A stretch of 64,000 bases of DNA from Robbsia sp. KACC 23696 (GTDB lineage: Bacteria; Pseudomonadota; Gammaproteobacteria; Burkholderiales; Burkholderiaceae). The notes below the pieces were generated by a model that was not told the DNA's origin, searched no databases, and was given only the letters and a program-made list of their open reading frames with translations. Below are positions 37,609 through 48,723 of the stretch, piece by piece. The position numbers and the translations under genes were made by a program. Positions within the stretch are counted from its first letter, which is position 1. The number at the start of each line of letters is the position of its first letter. The stretch covers positions 2,080,249 to 2,144,248 of the forward strand of contig NZ_CP156626.1 in the NCBI RefSeq assembly GCF_039852015.1, written 5' to 3'.

Positions 37609-38973
37609 TCACACCGCGTGATCCCCAGATCCGGCATTCGAATCCAAATCCAAATCCGCATCGAAATCGGAATCCGAATCGGCATCCGTCGCGCGATCCG
37701 ACGCGTGTGCCGGATCCGTGCCGAGGTCGTCCGAACCCGTTTCCGAGTCTGCCTCAGATCGCCGCGCAGCATCGGCAGCCGGGTCCGAAACATCCGCCCT
37801 TGCGCCACCCGAGATCGGCTGCGACCAATCCGGCGGACGTCCCGTGTGCCGGAAACGCACGTCTTCCTCGGTTGGCGCAACAGGCGCGTCGAGGTCGCGG
37901 GCCACCACGGCTTCCGTGATCGCCATGCGCAGGGCGTCCAAACCACGCCCTGATTTCGCACTCACGAAAACGCGGGAAATATTACCATATTCGTTTCTTT
38001 CAAACAGCTTAACATCGTCCAGTTCAGGAACCGCATCAATCTTGTTCCAGACCAACAATTGCGGCACATCGGCCGCGCCGATTTCCCGCAAAACCTTGTT
38101 GACCTCATCGATCTGATCGAGCCGCGCCGCATTGGCCGCGTCGACGACGTGGATCAACAAATCCGACTGCGCCGTTTCCTGCAGCGTGGCACGAAACGCC
38201 GCGATCAACGTATGCGGCAGATCGCGGATGAAGCCGACGGTATCGCTAAGCACGATCGTCCCGGCATCACCGAGAAACACACGCCGCGACGTCGTGTCCA
38301 GTGTCGCGAACAGTTGGTCGGCGGCATAGGTCTGCGCTTTCGTGATCGCATTGAACAGCGTAGACTTACCCGCATTCGTATAGCCGACCAAGGAAACCGA
38401 GAAGGTCTGACTTCGTTCCCGGGCGCGTCGCTGCGTTCCGTGCTGCTTGGCGAGCTTCGCCTGGCGACCTCGCAGATACTTGATCCGCTCTCCCAACAGA
38501 CGACGGTCGGTTTCGAGCTGCGTTTCACCGGGGCCGCGCAAACCGATACCGCCTTTTTGCCGCTCCAAGTGCGTCCACGCCCGCACCAGGCGGGTGGACA
38601 GATACTGTAGCTGAGCAAGTTCGACCTGGACCTTGCCTTCGGCGCTTTTCGCCCGTTGCGCAAAGATATCCAGAATCAGGCTGATTCGATCGACCACCCG
38701 CGTCTGGATTGCCTGCTCCAGATTCCGTTGCTGTGCCGGTGACAGCGGATGGTTGAAGATAACCAGATCGACTTCATGGTGGGCAACCAGCAGGCGCAAT
38801 TCCTCAGCCTTGCCGCTACCAACGAAGAATTTGGGATCGGGGCTTGCCCGTTTTCCTGTCACTGTGACGACAGGGTCGGCGCCGGCACTGGTGGCCAGCA
38901 TTGCCAGCTCTTCCAGGCTGGCCTGGAAATCGGCTTTGCCGAAGTCCAGATTGACGAGTGCAGCGCGTGTCAA
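37609..38973 (-). CDS. hflX: Ribosome-associated GTPase HflX
   Basis: The 454-residue GTPase splits stalled or heat-damaged 70S ribosomes in relatives. The N-terminal HflX domain shows PDPKFFVGSGKAEEL and VVDRISLILDIFAQRA; the linker helix carries GPGETQLETDRR. G motifs are G1 GYTNAGKST, G3 DTVGFI and G4 NKID. The usual protein ends near residue 375; here an added tail of about 75 residues is Asp/Ser-rich with alternating Asp in its last part (SDSDFDADLDLDS). It sits between hfq and hflK as in most beta-proteobacteria. Confidence 0.96.
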   Translation of the reverse strand: MTRAALVNLDFGKADFQASLEELAMLATSAGADPVVTVTGKRASPDPKFFVGSGKAEELRLLVAHHEVDLVIFNHPLSPAQQRNLEQAIQTRVVDRISLILDIFAQRAKSAEGKVQVELAQLQYLSTRLVRAWTHLERQKGGIGLRGPGETQLETDRRLLGERIKYLRGRQAKLAKQHGTQRRARERSQTFSVSLVGYTNAGKSTLFNAITKAQTYAADQLFATLDTTSRRVFLGDAGTIVLSDTVGFIRDLPHTLIAAFRATLQETAQSDLLIHVVDAANAARLDQIDEVNKVLREIGAADVPQLLVWNKIDAVPELDDVKLFERNEYGNISRVFVSAKSGRGLDALRMAITEAVVARDLDAPVAPTEEDVRFRHTGRPPDWSQPISGGARADVSDPAADAARRSEADSETGSDDLGTDPAHASDRATDADSDSDFDADLDLDSNAGSGDHAV

Positions 38974-39072
38974 CTTATCCGTTCTCTCGCGCGGTAGTCA
39001 CACGACGTATCGGTCGTTCGAACGTTCAACATGTCTCGAGACTGACGTCGTGCGACATACCGCTATCAGGGA

Positions 39073-39327
39073 TTACTCGGCTGAGCCGGGGGTGGCTTGC
39101 GGCGTCGGCAGGTTAACCGGACGGGCAGGCACGACCGTGGAAATCGCGTGTTTGTAGACCATCTGCGTGACAGTATTGCGCAGCAGAAGGACATACTGGT
39201 CGAACGATTCGACCTGGCCCTGCAACTTGATGCCGTTGACCAGGTAAATCGACACGGGAACGTGCTCCTTGCGCAGGACGTTCAAAAACGGGTCCTGAAG
39301 CAGTTGCCCTTTGTTGTTTTGACTCAT
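39073..39327 (-). CDS. hfq: RNA chaperone Hfq
   Basis: The 84-residue protein begins [16 protein letters not shown], with Sm1 ([27 protein letters not shown]) and Sm2 ([13 protein letters not shown]) motifs conserved. It binds small RNAs and mRNAs as a hexamer. The start at 39327 follows a GGGAG ribosome site; an in-frame ATG 12 codons upstream lies in the leader. Its short Pro/Thr tail is usual for Burkholderia. hflX follows after 99 bases. Confidence 0.98.
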   Translation of the reverse strand: MSQNNKGQLLQDPFLNVLRKEHVPVSIYLVNGIKLQGQVESFDQYVLLLRNTVTQMVYKHAISTVVPARPVNLPTPQATPGSAE

Positions 39328-39678
39328 AGCAGACTCCCTGTTGTTTTCGGGGTTTAAATTCAATGGTGGAGCGGGCGTTAGAAGTTCGACCAGAGGAAGC
39401 AGGACGACCCGTCTCCATCACTATATCCGATTTTACCGGGCCTTCCGGCAGCAAGGGCGGGACGAAAGACGGGTTTCATCCTCACCAAAACGTGCCGTTT
39501 TCGATGCCAATCCCGGCAAAAATCGAGTATTCCGTTCACAAGACGCGATGTGCCGCGAAGGCCCCGGAAAGGGTGGCATCCGCCTGTCGATACGATCGGA
39601 GCGCCACCACCGAGCGGCACGCATCCGGCGTCGAGGAGCCGGCAAACCCGGCCCCTGCACGACACCATGTGGCGGCGT
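39328..39678 (-). other. Intergenic region between der and hfq
   Basis: This 351-base stretch separates der from hfq in the same orientation and should hold the hfq promoter and leader. I could not identify a convincing promoter pair, a hairpin-T terminator after der, or a small protein. Open frames here have no ribosome site. Confidence 0.5.
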
Positions 39679-41025
39679 TTAGTCTTTATTCAAGAACGGG
39701 TTGTCGGTCGAGCGGAACTCGATGCGCAGCGGCGTGCCCACCAGCTTGAAGGTATCGCGGAAACGACCCTCCAGATAGCGCCGATACGAGTCCGTGATGG
39801 CATCGAGTGCATTGCCGTGCACCACGATGATCGGCGGGTTCTGGCCGCCCTGGTGTGCATAACGCAGTTTCGGACGGGTCGCCCCCTTGCGACGGGGCTG
39901 CTGGTGCTCGACCGCCTCGATCAATGCGCGTGTCAGCTTCGGTGTCGGCAGCTTGGCCATTGCCGCGGCATACGCTTCATCCACCGCATGCATCATCGCA
40001 CCGATGCCGGTCTTTTCCGTGGCGGAGATATAGAAATGGCGCGCGAAGCCGAGGAAGCGCAGTTTGCGCTCCAGATCGCCTTTCGCTTTCTCACGAATGT
40101 ACTCGTCGAGCCCATCCCACTTGTTGACGCCGACGACCAGGGCACGGCCCTGCTCGACGATGAAACCGGCGATATGCGCATCTTGTTCGCTGATTTCCTG
40201 ACGCGCATCGAGCAGCAGGATCACGACATTCGCATCGGAAACGGCCTGCAGCGTTTTGATGACCGAAAATTTCTCGATGGCCTCGAACACCTTGCCGCGC
40301 TTGCGAATCCCGGCCGTATCGATCAGCGTATAGGGTTTGCCCTTGCGCTCGAAATCGATATAGATCGAATCGCGCGTGGTTCCCGGCATATCGAAGGCAA
40401 TGACGCGCTCTTCGCCCAGCAGCGTGTTCACCAAGGTGGACTTGCCGACGTTCGGACGACCGACGATCGCAATCTTCGTCCCCCGCTCCGCCTGCTCGTC
40501 TTCCTCGGTCGCGCGGCCGGCGTAAGCAACATCCAGCGCTTCCTCGATCAGCTCGTTGACACCGTCACCATGCGCCGACGATATCGCACGCGGATCGCCG
40601 AGACCGAGTTCGTAGAACTCGGTCGCCACCGCCGAGTAGCGCATGCCCTCGGCCTTGTTGACGACCAGCAGCACCGGACGACCGGTCTTGCGCAAATAGG
40701 TCGCGATGGCCGCATCCTGCGGCGCCAGACCCAGACGGCCATCGACGATGAAGACGATGACGTCGGATTCTTCGACCGCCTGCTTGGTCTGACGGGCCAT
40801 CTGATAAAGGATGCCCTCTTTCGCGACCGGCTCGAAGCCGCCCGTGTCGACGACCAGGTAAGGCCGCGTTCCTTCACGCGTGCCGGCGCGCCCTTCACCA
40901 TAGTGACGGTCACGGGTCAGGCCCGGTAAATCGGCCACCAACGCGTCGCGCGAACGGGTCAATCGATTGAACAGCGTCGACTTGCCCACATTAGGGCGGC
41001 CAACGAGCGTGATTACGGGTTTCAT
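39679..41025 (-). CDS. der: Ribosome assembly GTPase Der (EngA)
   Basis: The 448-residue GTPase has the two tandem G domains unique to Der: [12 protein letters not shown] at residue 8 and [12 protein letters not shown] near residue 187. Each is followed by its own DTGG/DTAG and NK-x-D motifs (NKAEG, NKWDG). A KH-like C-terminal domain ends with the [16 protein letters not shown] segment. It is needed for 50S subunit maturation. Length is normal. It is downstream of bamB, the arrangement conserved in proteobacteria. Confidence 0.97.
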   Translation of the reverse strand: MKPVITLVGRPNVGKSTLFNRLTRSRDALVADLPGLTRDRHYGEGRAGTREGTRPYLVVDTGGFEPVAKEGILYQMARQTKQAVEESDVIVFIVDGRLGLAPQDAAIATYLRKTGRPVLLVVNKAEGMRYSAVATEFYELGLGDPRAISSAHGDGVNELIEEALDVAYAGRATEEDEQAERGTKIAIVGRPNVGKSTLVNTLLGEERVIAFDMPGTTRDSIYIDFERKGKPYTLIDTAGIRKRGKVFEAIEKFSVIKTLQAVSDANVVILLLDARQEISEQDAHIAGFIVEQGRALVVGVNKWDGLDEYIREKAKGDLERKLRFLGFARHFYISATEKTGIGAMMHAVDEAYAAAMAKLPTPKLTRALIEAVEHQQPRRKGATRPKLRYAHQGGQNPPIIVVHGNALDAITDSYRRYLEGRFRDTFKLVGTPLRIEFRSTDNPFLNKD

Positions 41026-41043
41026 TATCTACTCTCAAAACGC

Positions 41044-41084
41044 CAACGGCCGTCGCGCCGCCGGAGGGCGGCCAGCGGCCGTTG
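41044..41084 (-). repeat. Nested inverted repeat between bamB and der
   Basis: CAACGGCCG (41044-41052) and CGGCCGTTG (41076-41084) are exact inverted repeats and enclose a second one (GCCGCC/GGCGGC). It lies 19 bases ahead of the der start codon on the minus strand and could affect der translation or separate it from bamB. No T-run follows. Confidence 0.55.
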
Positions 41085-41216
41085 ACACGACGCATCCGGA
41101 GGCACCGCATGACGCCCTATGCGCCGTGCGAGCATCGCGGATGCGCTGCTGCTTGTCTGTACTGCGTGTGCTGCGCTTGCTCGCTATGCTGTCGATCGAC
41201 GATCGAACCGACCGCC

Positions 41217-42395
41217 TTATTGGGGCTGGAAGGCGTACAGATCGCCGCTGGACGTTTGCACGATCAACGAATCACCGGATACCACGGCCGGTGCCGTGAT
41301 CGGATCGCCATCGGTCTTCATACGCGCCACAAACTGCCCATTGTCGGTCGACAAAAAGTGCACGAAGCCCTTGTAGTCGCCAACCACCACGGCATGCCCC
41401 AACAGCACCGGACGGCTCAAATCACGGGCGCGCAGTTCCTTGTTTTCCCACAACAACCGGCCGGTGTTGGCGTCGAATGCGCTGACGACCGAATAATCGT
41501 CGCCGGCCACCACCATTTGCGCATCTTCGGCAACGCCGTTATACGTCGAGAACGGGTGCTGCCAAACCGGCTGGCCATTTTCAACATCGAAGCAGCCGAG
41601 ACGGCCCTGGAAGCTGCCGGCACAGGCCAGGCGCCCCACCAGTTCCGGCGCACCGGAAACGTCGTTGATACGCTCGACTTCGGTCACGCCTTGCGGGTAG
41701 GACACGGCCGATTGCCAGAACGGATCACCGTTATCGATATTCACCGCCGCCATCGAACCGCCCGGGAAACCGGCCAAGATGCCGTTCGCGCCGGCGAAAC
41801 GCATGCCCAGCGTCGTGCGCAGGTTTAGCGGCACGGCGCGATTGCGGTAGACCCACTTCTGTTCGCCGGTCAGCGCGTCGAACGCGGTGATACGGCCGTC
41901 GGCGGTCCGGACCAGCACCAGATTGTGCCCGATCAACGGCGCCGTCAGGATTTCGCCGCCGACGTTGCCGCTCCACAGCCGCTTACCCTCGCCATCCAGC
42001 ACGATCACATAGCCGTCCTGCGCACCGACGGCCAACAACGAGCCGTCCTCTGCAACGCCGACACCTGCCGTCAGGTCTTCCTTGACCTTCGTATGCCACA
42101 CACTGCGGCCGCTGGTCGCATCGAATTTGGCGATCGAGCCATTGGCGCCCGCGGCGTAAATAAAGCCGCTACTGATCGCCGGCTGGAACAAAAAGCCCTT
42201 CGACTTGCCGACGCTCGCCTTCCAGGCCTGCTTGACCTCCAACGCCGGTTTGAATTGCGTCAGCGGCGTCGGCACGCGACGCGGGTCCTTGGTCGACGAA
42301 CACGCGGCCAGGATGGCGACAGTCATTGCCATCAGCGTCGTGCGAACGATCGCGGAACCGGCGCGCCGGGTCGTAACAGTCTTCAGGTGCAGCAT
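41217..42395 (-). CDS. bamB: Outer membrane assembly lipoprotein BamB
   Basis: The 392-residue beta-propeller lipoprotein is part of the BAM complex. The signal peptide ends in AILAAC, the lipobox, near residue 32. Repeating PQQ-like blades follow (FLFQPAISSGFIYAAGANG, SVWHTKVKED, GEILTAPLIGHNLVLVRTADG). The typical YRNRAVPLNLRTT segment is also there. Length and order (yfgM-bamB-der) match the family. A GGAG ribosome site precedes the ATG. Confidence 0.96.
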   Translation of the reverse strand: MLHLKTVTTRRAGSAIVRTTLMAMTVAILAACSSTKDPRRVPTPLTQFKPALEVKQAWKASVGKSKGFLFQPAISSGFIYAAGANGSIAKFDATSGRSVWHTKVKEDLTAGVGVAEDGSLLAVGAQDGYVIVLDGEGKRLWSGNVGGEILTAPLIGHNLVLVRTADGRITAFDALTGEQKWVYRNRAVPLNLRTTLGMRFAGANGILAGFPGGSMAAVNIDNGDPFWQSAVSYPQGVTEVERINDVSGAPELVGRLACAGSFQGRLGCFDVENGQPVWQHPFSTYNGVAEDAQMVVAGDDYSVVSAFDANTGRLLWENKELRARDLSRPVLLGHAVVVGDYKGFVHFLSTDNGQFVARMKTDGDPITAPAVVSGDSLIVQTSSGDLYAFQPQ

Positions 42396-42616
42396 TATCG
42401 ATTGGGCTCCGCGAAAAAATCTTATTGTGCCGTGAAGTGGGGGCCGAGCAGCCCTCTGACGGCAATGAATCGTTCAGGCAGCGCCTGCAAACGGTCACCG
42501 CTTATTACAAGGACGGCACAAACCGATGCCATCCCTGCTTGCAACGGCAATGTCGGACCATCGCCTCACCCGCAGACGATCGGTTCGACGCGACACCGCG
42601 CAAGCGCCCGCCGCGT

Positions 42617-43258
42617 TCAACCGCCCAGCGCATCCAGCTTCAACTGCACGATCTGGCGCGACGACGCATCGTCGGACGCCAATTGCTTCAACGCATCGCG
42701 ATACGCCGCACGCGCGTCGTCGCGTTTGCCTGCCGCAGCAAGCAGATCGCCACGCCGGTCCGCGCGCAAGGCAGCAAAGCCATCGCTATCCTTGCCCGAC
42801 AGCAAAGCCAGACCTGCGTCATAGGCCTTCTGGTCGAGCAGGACGCCGGCCAAACGCACCCGCGCGATCTGTTGATAGCTACTGTCGCTGCCGTGATCGA
42901 TGACCCATTGCAACTCGGCCTTCGCACCGTCCATGTCCTTCGCACGGTACAGTACCGCCGCCGCGCCCAATGCCGTCATCTGCGCGTACGGCGTACGGCC
43001 GAACGACGACGTCATATCGGATGCGATGCGGCGCACACGGACCGCATCACCGGCACCCTGATTTGCCGACGCGGCCTGCTGGAACTGCTCGTACAGCGCA
43101 GCTGCTTCGCCCGTCTGGCGCCGCTGCCAGTAATGCCAGCCACTCCAGGCCGCCAAGGCCACCAGGACTGCCAGCAGTACCCAGGTGATCAGGTTGCCCC
43201 AGTTCGTCCACCACGCCTTCAAATTATCGAGCGTCTCTTGTTCGTCGTGATAGCTCAT
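42617..43258 (-). CDS. YfgM-like TPR membrane protein (SecYEG-ancillary)
   Basis: The 213-residue protein starts with a soluble segment DEQETLDNLKAWWTNWG, followed by a single transmembrane helix (about 21-42), and then a periplasmic TPR-like region. This matches YfgM, an ancillary subunit of the SecYEG translocon that cooperates with periplasmic chaperones. The location between hisS and bamB is also that of yfgM in E. coli. Function in this organism is inferred from family and context. Confidence 0.88.
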   Translation of the reverse strand: MSYHDEQETLDNLKAWWTNWGNLITWVLLAVLVALAAWSGWHYWQRRQTGEAAALYEQFQQAASANQGAGDAVRVRRIASDMTSSFGRTPYAQMTALGAAAVLYRAKDMDGAKAELQWVIDHGSDSSYQQIARVRLAGVLLDQKAYDAGLALLSGKDSDGFAALRADRRGDLLAAAGKRDDARAAYRDALKQLASDDASSRQIVQLKLDALGG

Positions 43259-43378
43259 CGCCTGCCAATTACGTGCTTATTAAAATAATGTCGAACGTCC
43301 ATTCGACCTCGCGTTCGGAACCCCCGCAGCACGCTTGCCGGTCATCGCGTCGGATGATCGGCAAGCGCACCCGCGAGG

Positions 43379-44701
43379 TTAGTCCGCGCTGCGCGTGATT
43401 CGTTCAATCAGATGTTCGGCCAACGCATCGAACGCCACCGTCTGCTGTGCCTGCTCGTCGCCCGCCGCAGCGCGCAACGCCTTCACACTGACGGTTTCGT
43501 TCGCCACTTCGTCTTCACCGAAAATGACGGCATACGCCGCGCCGCTCGCATCGGCGCGCTTCATCTGCGACTTGAAACTGCTGCTGGCGCCGTCGGGACT
43601 GCAATGCAGCACGACATCGAAACCCGCATCACGCAGCCGTTCGGCGGCGATAAAGGCCTTGATACGCGCCGCGTCGCCTTGGTGCAGCACATACGCGTCG
43701 CACGCCGTCGGCTCCGGACCGAGGTCCGACGCCTTCAACAATTCCAGAATCCGCTCGACGCCCATCGCCCAGCCGCAGCTCGGCGCCGGCTTGCCGCCCA
43801 GTTGCTCGACCAGCGGGTCATAGCGCCCGCCGCCCGCCACCGTGCCTTGCGAGCCCAACTGGTCGGTGATCCATTCGAACACCGTCAGATTGTAATAGTC
43901 GAGACCCCGCACCAGACGCGGATTGATCTTGAATGGGATATTGTTTTCCAGCAGCAGCCGCTGCACGCCCTCGAAATGCTTCAGCGACGCTTCGCCGAGA
44001 TAGTCGATCAGCTTGGGCGCCGCATCGACGATCGCCTGCATCGCCGGATTCTTCGTATCGAGCACGCGAAGCGGGTTCGAATACAGACGGCGCTTGCCGT
44101 CTTCATCGAGCTGGTCTTGATGCTTTTCGAGATAGGCGATCAGATCCGCGCGATGACGCGCACGCTCGTCCGCCTGTCCCAACGAATTCAATTCGAGTCG
44201 AATACCGGTCAGCCCGAGGTCATCCCACAGGCGCTGACACATCATGATGATCTCGGCATCGGCATCCGGACCGGCAAAGCCGAGTGCTTCCACGCCCACC
44301 TGATGGAACTGCCGATAACGGCCACGCTGCGGACGTTCATGACGGAACATCGGACCGATGTACCACAGCCGCTTCGGGCCGTCGTACAAGAGATTATGTT
44401 CGATCGAGGCACGCACCACCGCCGCGGTATTTTCCGGACGCAACGTCAGCTTTTCACCGTTCAACGCGTCGGTGAAGCTATACATCTCCTTCTCGACGAT
44501 ATCGGTCACTTCGCCGATACCGCGCGTGAACAGCTGCGTGTGCTCGACGATCGGCGTACGAATATTCTGATATCCATACGATTTCAGCATCGACTGCACC
44601 GTCGATTCGAAAAATGCCCATAACGGCGCATCCGCCGGCAAGAGGTCATTCATCCCCTTGACGCCGGTCAACTTGTCCAACTTATTCTTCTGCTCTGCCA
44701 T
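43379..44701 (-). CDS. hisS: Histidyl-tRNA synthetase
   Basis: The 440-residue class II synthetase charges tRNA-His. Motif 2 is [17 protein letters not shown]; the histidine-specific motifs are [15 protein letters not shown] and [15 protein letters not shown], with motif 3 in [16 protein letters not shown]-terminal anticodon-binding domain is present, unlike in HisZ (33340-34575). Length is normal. The start is 12 bases after the ispG stop. Confidence 0.98.
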   Translation of the reverse strand: MAEQKNKLDKLTGVKGMNDLLPADAPLWAFFESTVQSMLKSYGYQNIRTPIVEHTQLFTRGIGEVTDIVEKEMYSFTDALNGEKLTLRPENTAAVVRASIEHNLLYDGPKRLWYIGPMFRHERPQRGRYRQFHQVGVEALGFAGPDADAEIIMMCQRLWDDLGLTGIRLELNSLGQADERARHRADLIAYLEKHQDQLDEDGKRRLYSNPLRVLDTKNPAMQAIVDAAPKLIDYLGEASLKHFEGVQRLLLENNIPFKINPRLVRGLDYYNLTVFEWITDQLGSQGTVAGGGRYDPLVEQLGGKPAPSCGWAMGVERILELLKASDLGPEPTACDAYVLHQGDAARIKAFIAAERLRDAGFDVVLHCSPDGASSSFKSQMKRADASGAAYAVIFGEDEVANETVSVKALRAAAGDEQAQQTVAFDALAEHLIERITRSAD

Positions 44702-44713
44702 ATCTTATTCTGT

Positions 44714-46024
44714 TCAGACGGTTGCGTCGGTCGCGGCGGCCTTGGCGGCGGCATTCGCACCGTCAGCGTTAGCGCCATATTTCCGCGCTACGTATTCATC
44801 GACGATGATCTGGAACTCTTCGGCAATCCGATCCCCACGCAGCGTCTTGACCTTTTCGCCATCGATGAAGACCGGTGCGGCGGGCGATTCCCCCGAACCC
44901 GGCAAGCTGATGCCGATGTTCGCGTGCTTCGATTCGCCCGGACCATTGACGATACAGCCCATCACCGCGACCTGCATCTTCTCGACGCCCGGATAGGCCT
45001 CGCGCCAATTCGGCATTTGCACCCGCAGATAGGTCTGGATCTTCGACGCCAGCTCCTGGAACACGGTACTGGTCGTGCGTCCGCAACCCGGGCAAGCGAT
45101 CACCATCGGCGTGAACGACCGCAGACCCATCGTCTGCAGGATTTCCTGGGCAACGACGACTTCGCCGGTCCGCGCGCCGCCCGGCTCCGGCGTCAAGGAC
45201 ACGCGAATCGTGTCGCCGATACCTTGCTGCAACAGCACCGCGAGCGCCGCCGACGAGGCGACGATCCCCTTCGAACCCATGCCGGCCTCGGTCAGACCGA
45301 GGTGCAGCGCGTAGTCGCAACGCCGCGCCAGCTCGCTGTAGACGGCGATCAGATCCTGCACATCGCTGACCTTGCAGGACAGGATGATGCGGTCACGACC
45401 TAGACCGACATCCTCGGCGCCTTGCGCCGAACTCAGGGCCGAAGCGATCATCGCCTCGTACATCACCTTCTTCGCATCCCACGGTTCGGCTCGCCGACCG
45501 TTTTCGTCCATCATCCGCGCCAGCAGATCCTGGTCGAGACTCCCCCAGTTGACACCGATCCGAACCGGCTTGTCGTACTTGCAAGCCACTTCGATCATCT
45601 GCGCGAACTGGGTGTCGCGCTTGGCGCCATGTCCGACGTTACCGGGATTGATGCGGTATTTGGACAGCGCTTCCGCGCAATCCGGATATTTCGTCAACAG
45701 CAGATGGCCGTTGTAATGGAAATCGCCGACCAACGGCACGTCGATGCCCATTTTGTCGAGCTGCTCGCGGACATACGGTACAGCCTGCGCGGCTTCCGGC
45801 GTATTGACGGTGATGCGGACCAGTTCGGACCCGGCTTGGGCCAGTTCCTTGACCTGGATCGCCGTGCCGATGGCATCGACGGTGTCCGTATTCGTCATCG
45901 ATTGCACGCGCACCGGCGCCGCACCACCGATCGTGACCAGGCGACCGGCCCAACGAACGTCAACCGCTACCGATTGACGGCGCGGCGCCGGGCCAGCGAA
46001 CTCTCTTTGTTGATCGATCTGCAT
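44714..46024 (-). CDS. ispG: 4-hydroxy-3-methylbut-2-enyl diphosphate synthase (flavodoxin)
   Basis: The 436-residue MEP-pathway enzyme turns MEcPP into HMBPP for isoprenoids. The N-terminal TIM barrel carries VQSMTNTDT and the FHYNGHLLL segment. The [4Fe-4S] ligands are in [12 protein letters not shown] and [12 protein letters not shown]. The start is taken at the ATG at 46024 (MQIDQQREF), like family members; an ATG ten codons upstream also exists. The tail of about 20 Ala-rich residues is non-conserved. hisS follows directly. Confidence 0.96.
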   Translation of the reverse strand: MQIDQQREFAGPAPRRQSVAVDVRWAGRLVTIGGAAPVRVQSMTNTDTVDAIGTAIQVKELAQAGSELVRITVNTPEAAQAVPYVREQLDKMGIDVPLVGDFHYNGHLLLTKYPDCAEALSKYRINPGNVGHGAKRDTQFAQMIEVACKYDKPVRIGVNWGSLDQDLLARMMDENGRRAEPWDAKKVMYEAMIASALSSAQGAEDVGLGRDRIILSCKVSDVQDLIAVYSELARRCDYALHLGLTEAGMGSKGIVASSAALAVLLQQGIGDTIRVSLTPEPGGARTGEVVVAQEILQTMGLRSFTPMVIACPGCGRTTSTVFQELASKIQTYLRVQMPNWREAYPGVEKMQVAVMGCIVNGPGESKHANIGISLPGSGESPAAPVFIDGEKVKTLRGDRIAEEFQIIVDEYVARKYGANADGANAAAKAAATDATV

Positions 46025-46203
46025 GTCTATAGGACCTTCGTCCGAAAATGTCATCGCGCACCCGACCGCGGGAGCCTCGCGTCACCGGCCCCATACATCG
46101 GATGCAGCTTATCTTGTACGCCGCCATTCACCGCCGGCGACGGCAAGCGAGGGCAGCAACTGCGCGACACCCGCGCGGCGGCGCATCTGCGCCGCGGAGT
46201 GCA

Positions 46204-47337
46204 TTATCGCAGCGTCAGCCGCGCAACGTTATGCCCTGCTTTCGCGTAAGGGGACAGGTCCACCGTCTGACCGTCCTGCGTTATCGCGCTGATCCCGCCA
46301 ATATTGCCGATCACCAGACGGAAAGGACGGACACCGGCCGTCTGTTGCGTCTGCCCGGCACGCACAATGCCCGAAAACACCGTGTGACCGTCCGCCTGCG
46401 ACACACTGACCCAGCTGTCATGCGACGCGCTCAAGGTCAACGGCACCGCCCCTGCGGGCAGCGGCGCGGTCGTGGCCGATGCCGTCTTGCCGACCGCCGC
46501 CGGTGCGGTAGCGCTCGGTGCCGACACGGCGGCCAGCGTCGCCGCCGCGGCAGAGCCGGTCTCGGACGCTGCCGCAGCCAATGCATTCGACGGCGCAGCC
46601 AAAGCGGAGGTGACGTTCGCCGTCGCGCCGGCTCCGGTGGCCCCGTTATCCGATCCGGAAGACGCATCGCCCGACGTCGCGCCACTCACCGGCGGCAGCG
46701 ACGACACGACCGCACCGGATGCCTGCGCCACACCGCCGACATCCGGCTGGCTCGCGGCATTCGGATTGGCCATCGCCAGATCCGACTTGGCATCGCCACG
46801 GACCTTCTGCAACCAGCCATTCGGCTCGTTGCCGGCGCGCCAGACAACCAGCAACACCAACACGACGAATGCCGCGAGGCCGCCCCAGATCCAGGAGCGG
46901 CGATCGGAGCGGCGCGTGCTCCAGCTCAGCGGCACATTGGCCCGGCGCATGCTGGGTGGCCGCGCCGACGATTGCGGCAGCGACGATAAATCGCTGGTCG
47001 GCGTCTGCACGCCGCGCAACGCGTCCGCCAGCGGGCCCGGGTCGATACCCAGCACCTTGGCATAGCTTCGGGTCAAACCCACGGAAAACGCCGCATCATG
47101 GAGCGCGCCCAGATTGCCGCGCTCCAGCGCTTCGACCTTGGACGCCGCCACCTTCAATCGGGATGCCATTTCGTCGATGGATCGACCCTTGGCGACGCGG
47201 GCAGCGGCGAGTCGCTCGCCAACGGCTGCAGCGGCATTCGCCGCCGCGCTACCGTTTGCTGTGCTCGCGGGTGCCGCATCGCGGGCGCCAACGGCGCCGG
47301 TGCTTGGCACGATGCCATCGTCTCTGTTCATATCCAT
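46204..47337 (-). CDS. rodZ: RodZ-like cytoskeletal/transmembrane HTH protein
   Basis: The 377-residue protein has a Cro-type helix-turn-helix (VGERLAAARVAKGRSIDEMASRL..., about residues 40-105), a basic linker, one transmembrane helix (WIWGGLAAFVVLVLLVVW), a long Ala/Ser/Thr-rich periplasmic linker, and a C-terminal DUF4115 beta domain (ASHDSWVSVSQADG). This is the RodZ layout, linking MreB to the cell wall machinery. The start at 47337 follows AGGA at seven bases; ATGs at 47331 and 47352 are alternatives. It is between ispG and rlmN, as expected. Confidence 0.9.
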   Translation of the reverse strand: MDMNRDDGIVPSTGAVGARDAAPASTANGSAAANAAAAVGERLAAARVAKGRSIDEMASRLKVAASKVEALERGNLGALHDAAFSVGLTRSYAKVLGIDPGPLADALRGVQTPTSDLSSLPQSSARPPSMRRANVPLSWSTRRSDRRSWIWGGLAAFVVLVLLVVWRAGNEPNGWLQKVRGDAKSDLAMANPNAASQPDVGGVAQASGAVVSSLPPVSGATSGDASSGSDNGATGAGATANVTSALAAPSNALAAAASETGSAAAATLAAVSAPSATAPAAVGKTASATTAPLPAGAVPLTLSASHDSWVSVSQADGHTVFSGIVRAGQTQQTAGVRPFRLVIGNIGGISAITQDGQTVDLSPYAKAGHNVARLTLR

Positions 47338-47511
47338 CCGCAAATCCTGCATCCAAGAGTTCCGAATCCCTGCTGCCGTCCACTTGAAACGCGGCCAAGC
47401 CATCGCTTCACCCGTCGCGCGCTTCCTGCCGCCCTACAGCCGCCTCACTGCTGGATCACCGCCACGCCCTCGCCCGGACCTCGCTACGCAGCGGCAACCC
47501 TGCGAACCGCA

Positions 47512-48723
47512 TCATACCGGATGCGCAGGCATCGTCGGTAACGACGCTGCGCCGACGGCCTGAATCGGCACGATGCGGCCCATGCGCTGCGCCAGGCGCG
47601 TACGGTCCTGCACCTCGCCCGCCAACTGCCCGCAGGCGGCATCGATATCGTCGCCACGCGTCTTGCGCACCGTGGTGATCACACCCGCCTCGATCAGAAT
47701 GTCGGCAAACCGCTTGATACGCTCGTTACGCGAGCGCTTCAAACCCGAATCCGGGAACGGATTGAACGGGATAAGATTGAATTTGCACGGCACGTCGCGC
47801 GTCAAGGCAATCAGTTCCCGCGCATGCATCGGCGAGTCGTTGACGTTATCGAGCATGCAATATTCGAAGGTGATGAATTCCCGCGGCGCGACCTTCAGGT
47901 AGCGCTGGCATGCAGCCATCAGCTCACGCAGCGGATGCTTGCGATTCAGCGGAATCAGGTCGTCCCGCAGCGCATCGTTCGGCGCATGCAAGGACACGGC
48001 CAATGCCACCGGCAATTCGGCGGCCAGCCGGTCGATCATCGGCACCACGCCCGACGTGGATAACGTCACCCGTCGGCGCGACAAGCCATAGGCATTGTCG
48101 TCGAGCATCAGACGCATGGCGGTGACCACCGGCTCGAAATTCAGCAGCGGCTCACCCATGCCCATCATGACGACATTCGTCACCGCGCGCGCATCGGCCG
48201 GCTCGTCCGGCAGCGCCAGACCCTGCGCGGCGGCCTCGGCACGTGCCTGCGCCCGTGCATGCCGGACGGCGAATTCGGCCATCCAGAGCTGCCCGATAAT
48301 CTCGCCGGCACTCAGATTGCGATTGAAACCCTGCTTCCCGGTCGAGCAGAAACGGCAGTTGACCGCACAGCCCGCCTGCGAGGAAATGCACAGCGTGCCG
48401 CGCGACGTCTCGGGAATGTACACGGTTTCGACCGCATTGCCCGCGCCGACGTCGAGCAGCCATTTGCGCGTGCCGTCGACCGAAATGTGGTCCTTCATCA
48501 CGGAAGGTACCGCGATCGTCGCGCGCGAAGCCAATTTGGCGCGCAGCGACTTCGCGAGATCGGTCATTCTTTCGAAATCCGATTCACCGCCCTGGTGGAT
48601 CCAGCGCTGCAGCTGCTTCGCGCGAAACGCTTTTTCACCGAGCGAATCGCAGTAGGCAACCAAGCCTGCCGCGTCGAAATCGAGGAGATTCACTGGCGCT
48701 TGCGCGCCGCGTTGTTCAGTCAT
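47512..48723 (-). CDS. rlmN: Dual-specificity 23S rRNA A2503 / tRNA A37 C2-methyltransferase
   Basis: The 403-residue radical-SAM enzyme carries the CxxxCxxC triad in [16 protein letters not shown]. The methyl-carrying cysteines are in TLCISSQ and near the end (DIDAACGQL). [14 protein letters not shown] and VSLHAPND are also typical. The start at 48723 (MTEQRGAQA) was chosen over a much longer upstream open frame with low-complexity, Cys-rich sequence. Length is normal. Confidence 0.96.
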   Translation of the reverse strand: MTEQRGAQAPVNLLDFDAAGLVAYCDSLGEKAFRAKQLQRWIHQGGESDFERMTDLAKSLRAKLASRATIAVPSVMKDHISVDGTRKWLLDVGAGNAVETVYIPETSRGTLCISSQAGCAVNCRFCSTGKQGFNRNLSAGEIIGQLWMAEFAVRHARAQARAEAAAQGLALPDEPADARAVTNVVMMGMGEPLLNFEPVVTAMRLMLDDNAYGLSRRRVTLSTSGVVPMIDRLAAELPVALAVSLHAPNDALRDDLIPLNRKHPLRELMAACQRYLKVAPREFITFEYCMLDNVNDSPMHARELIALTRDVPCKFNLIPFNPFPDSGLKRSRNERIKRFADILIEAGVITTVRKTRGDDIDAACGQLAGEVQDRTRLAQRMGRIVPIQAVGAASLPTMPAHPV

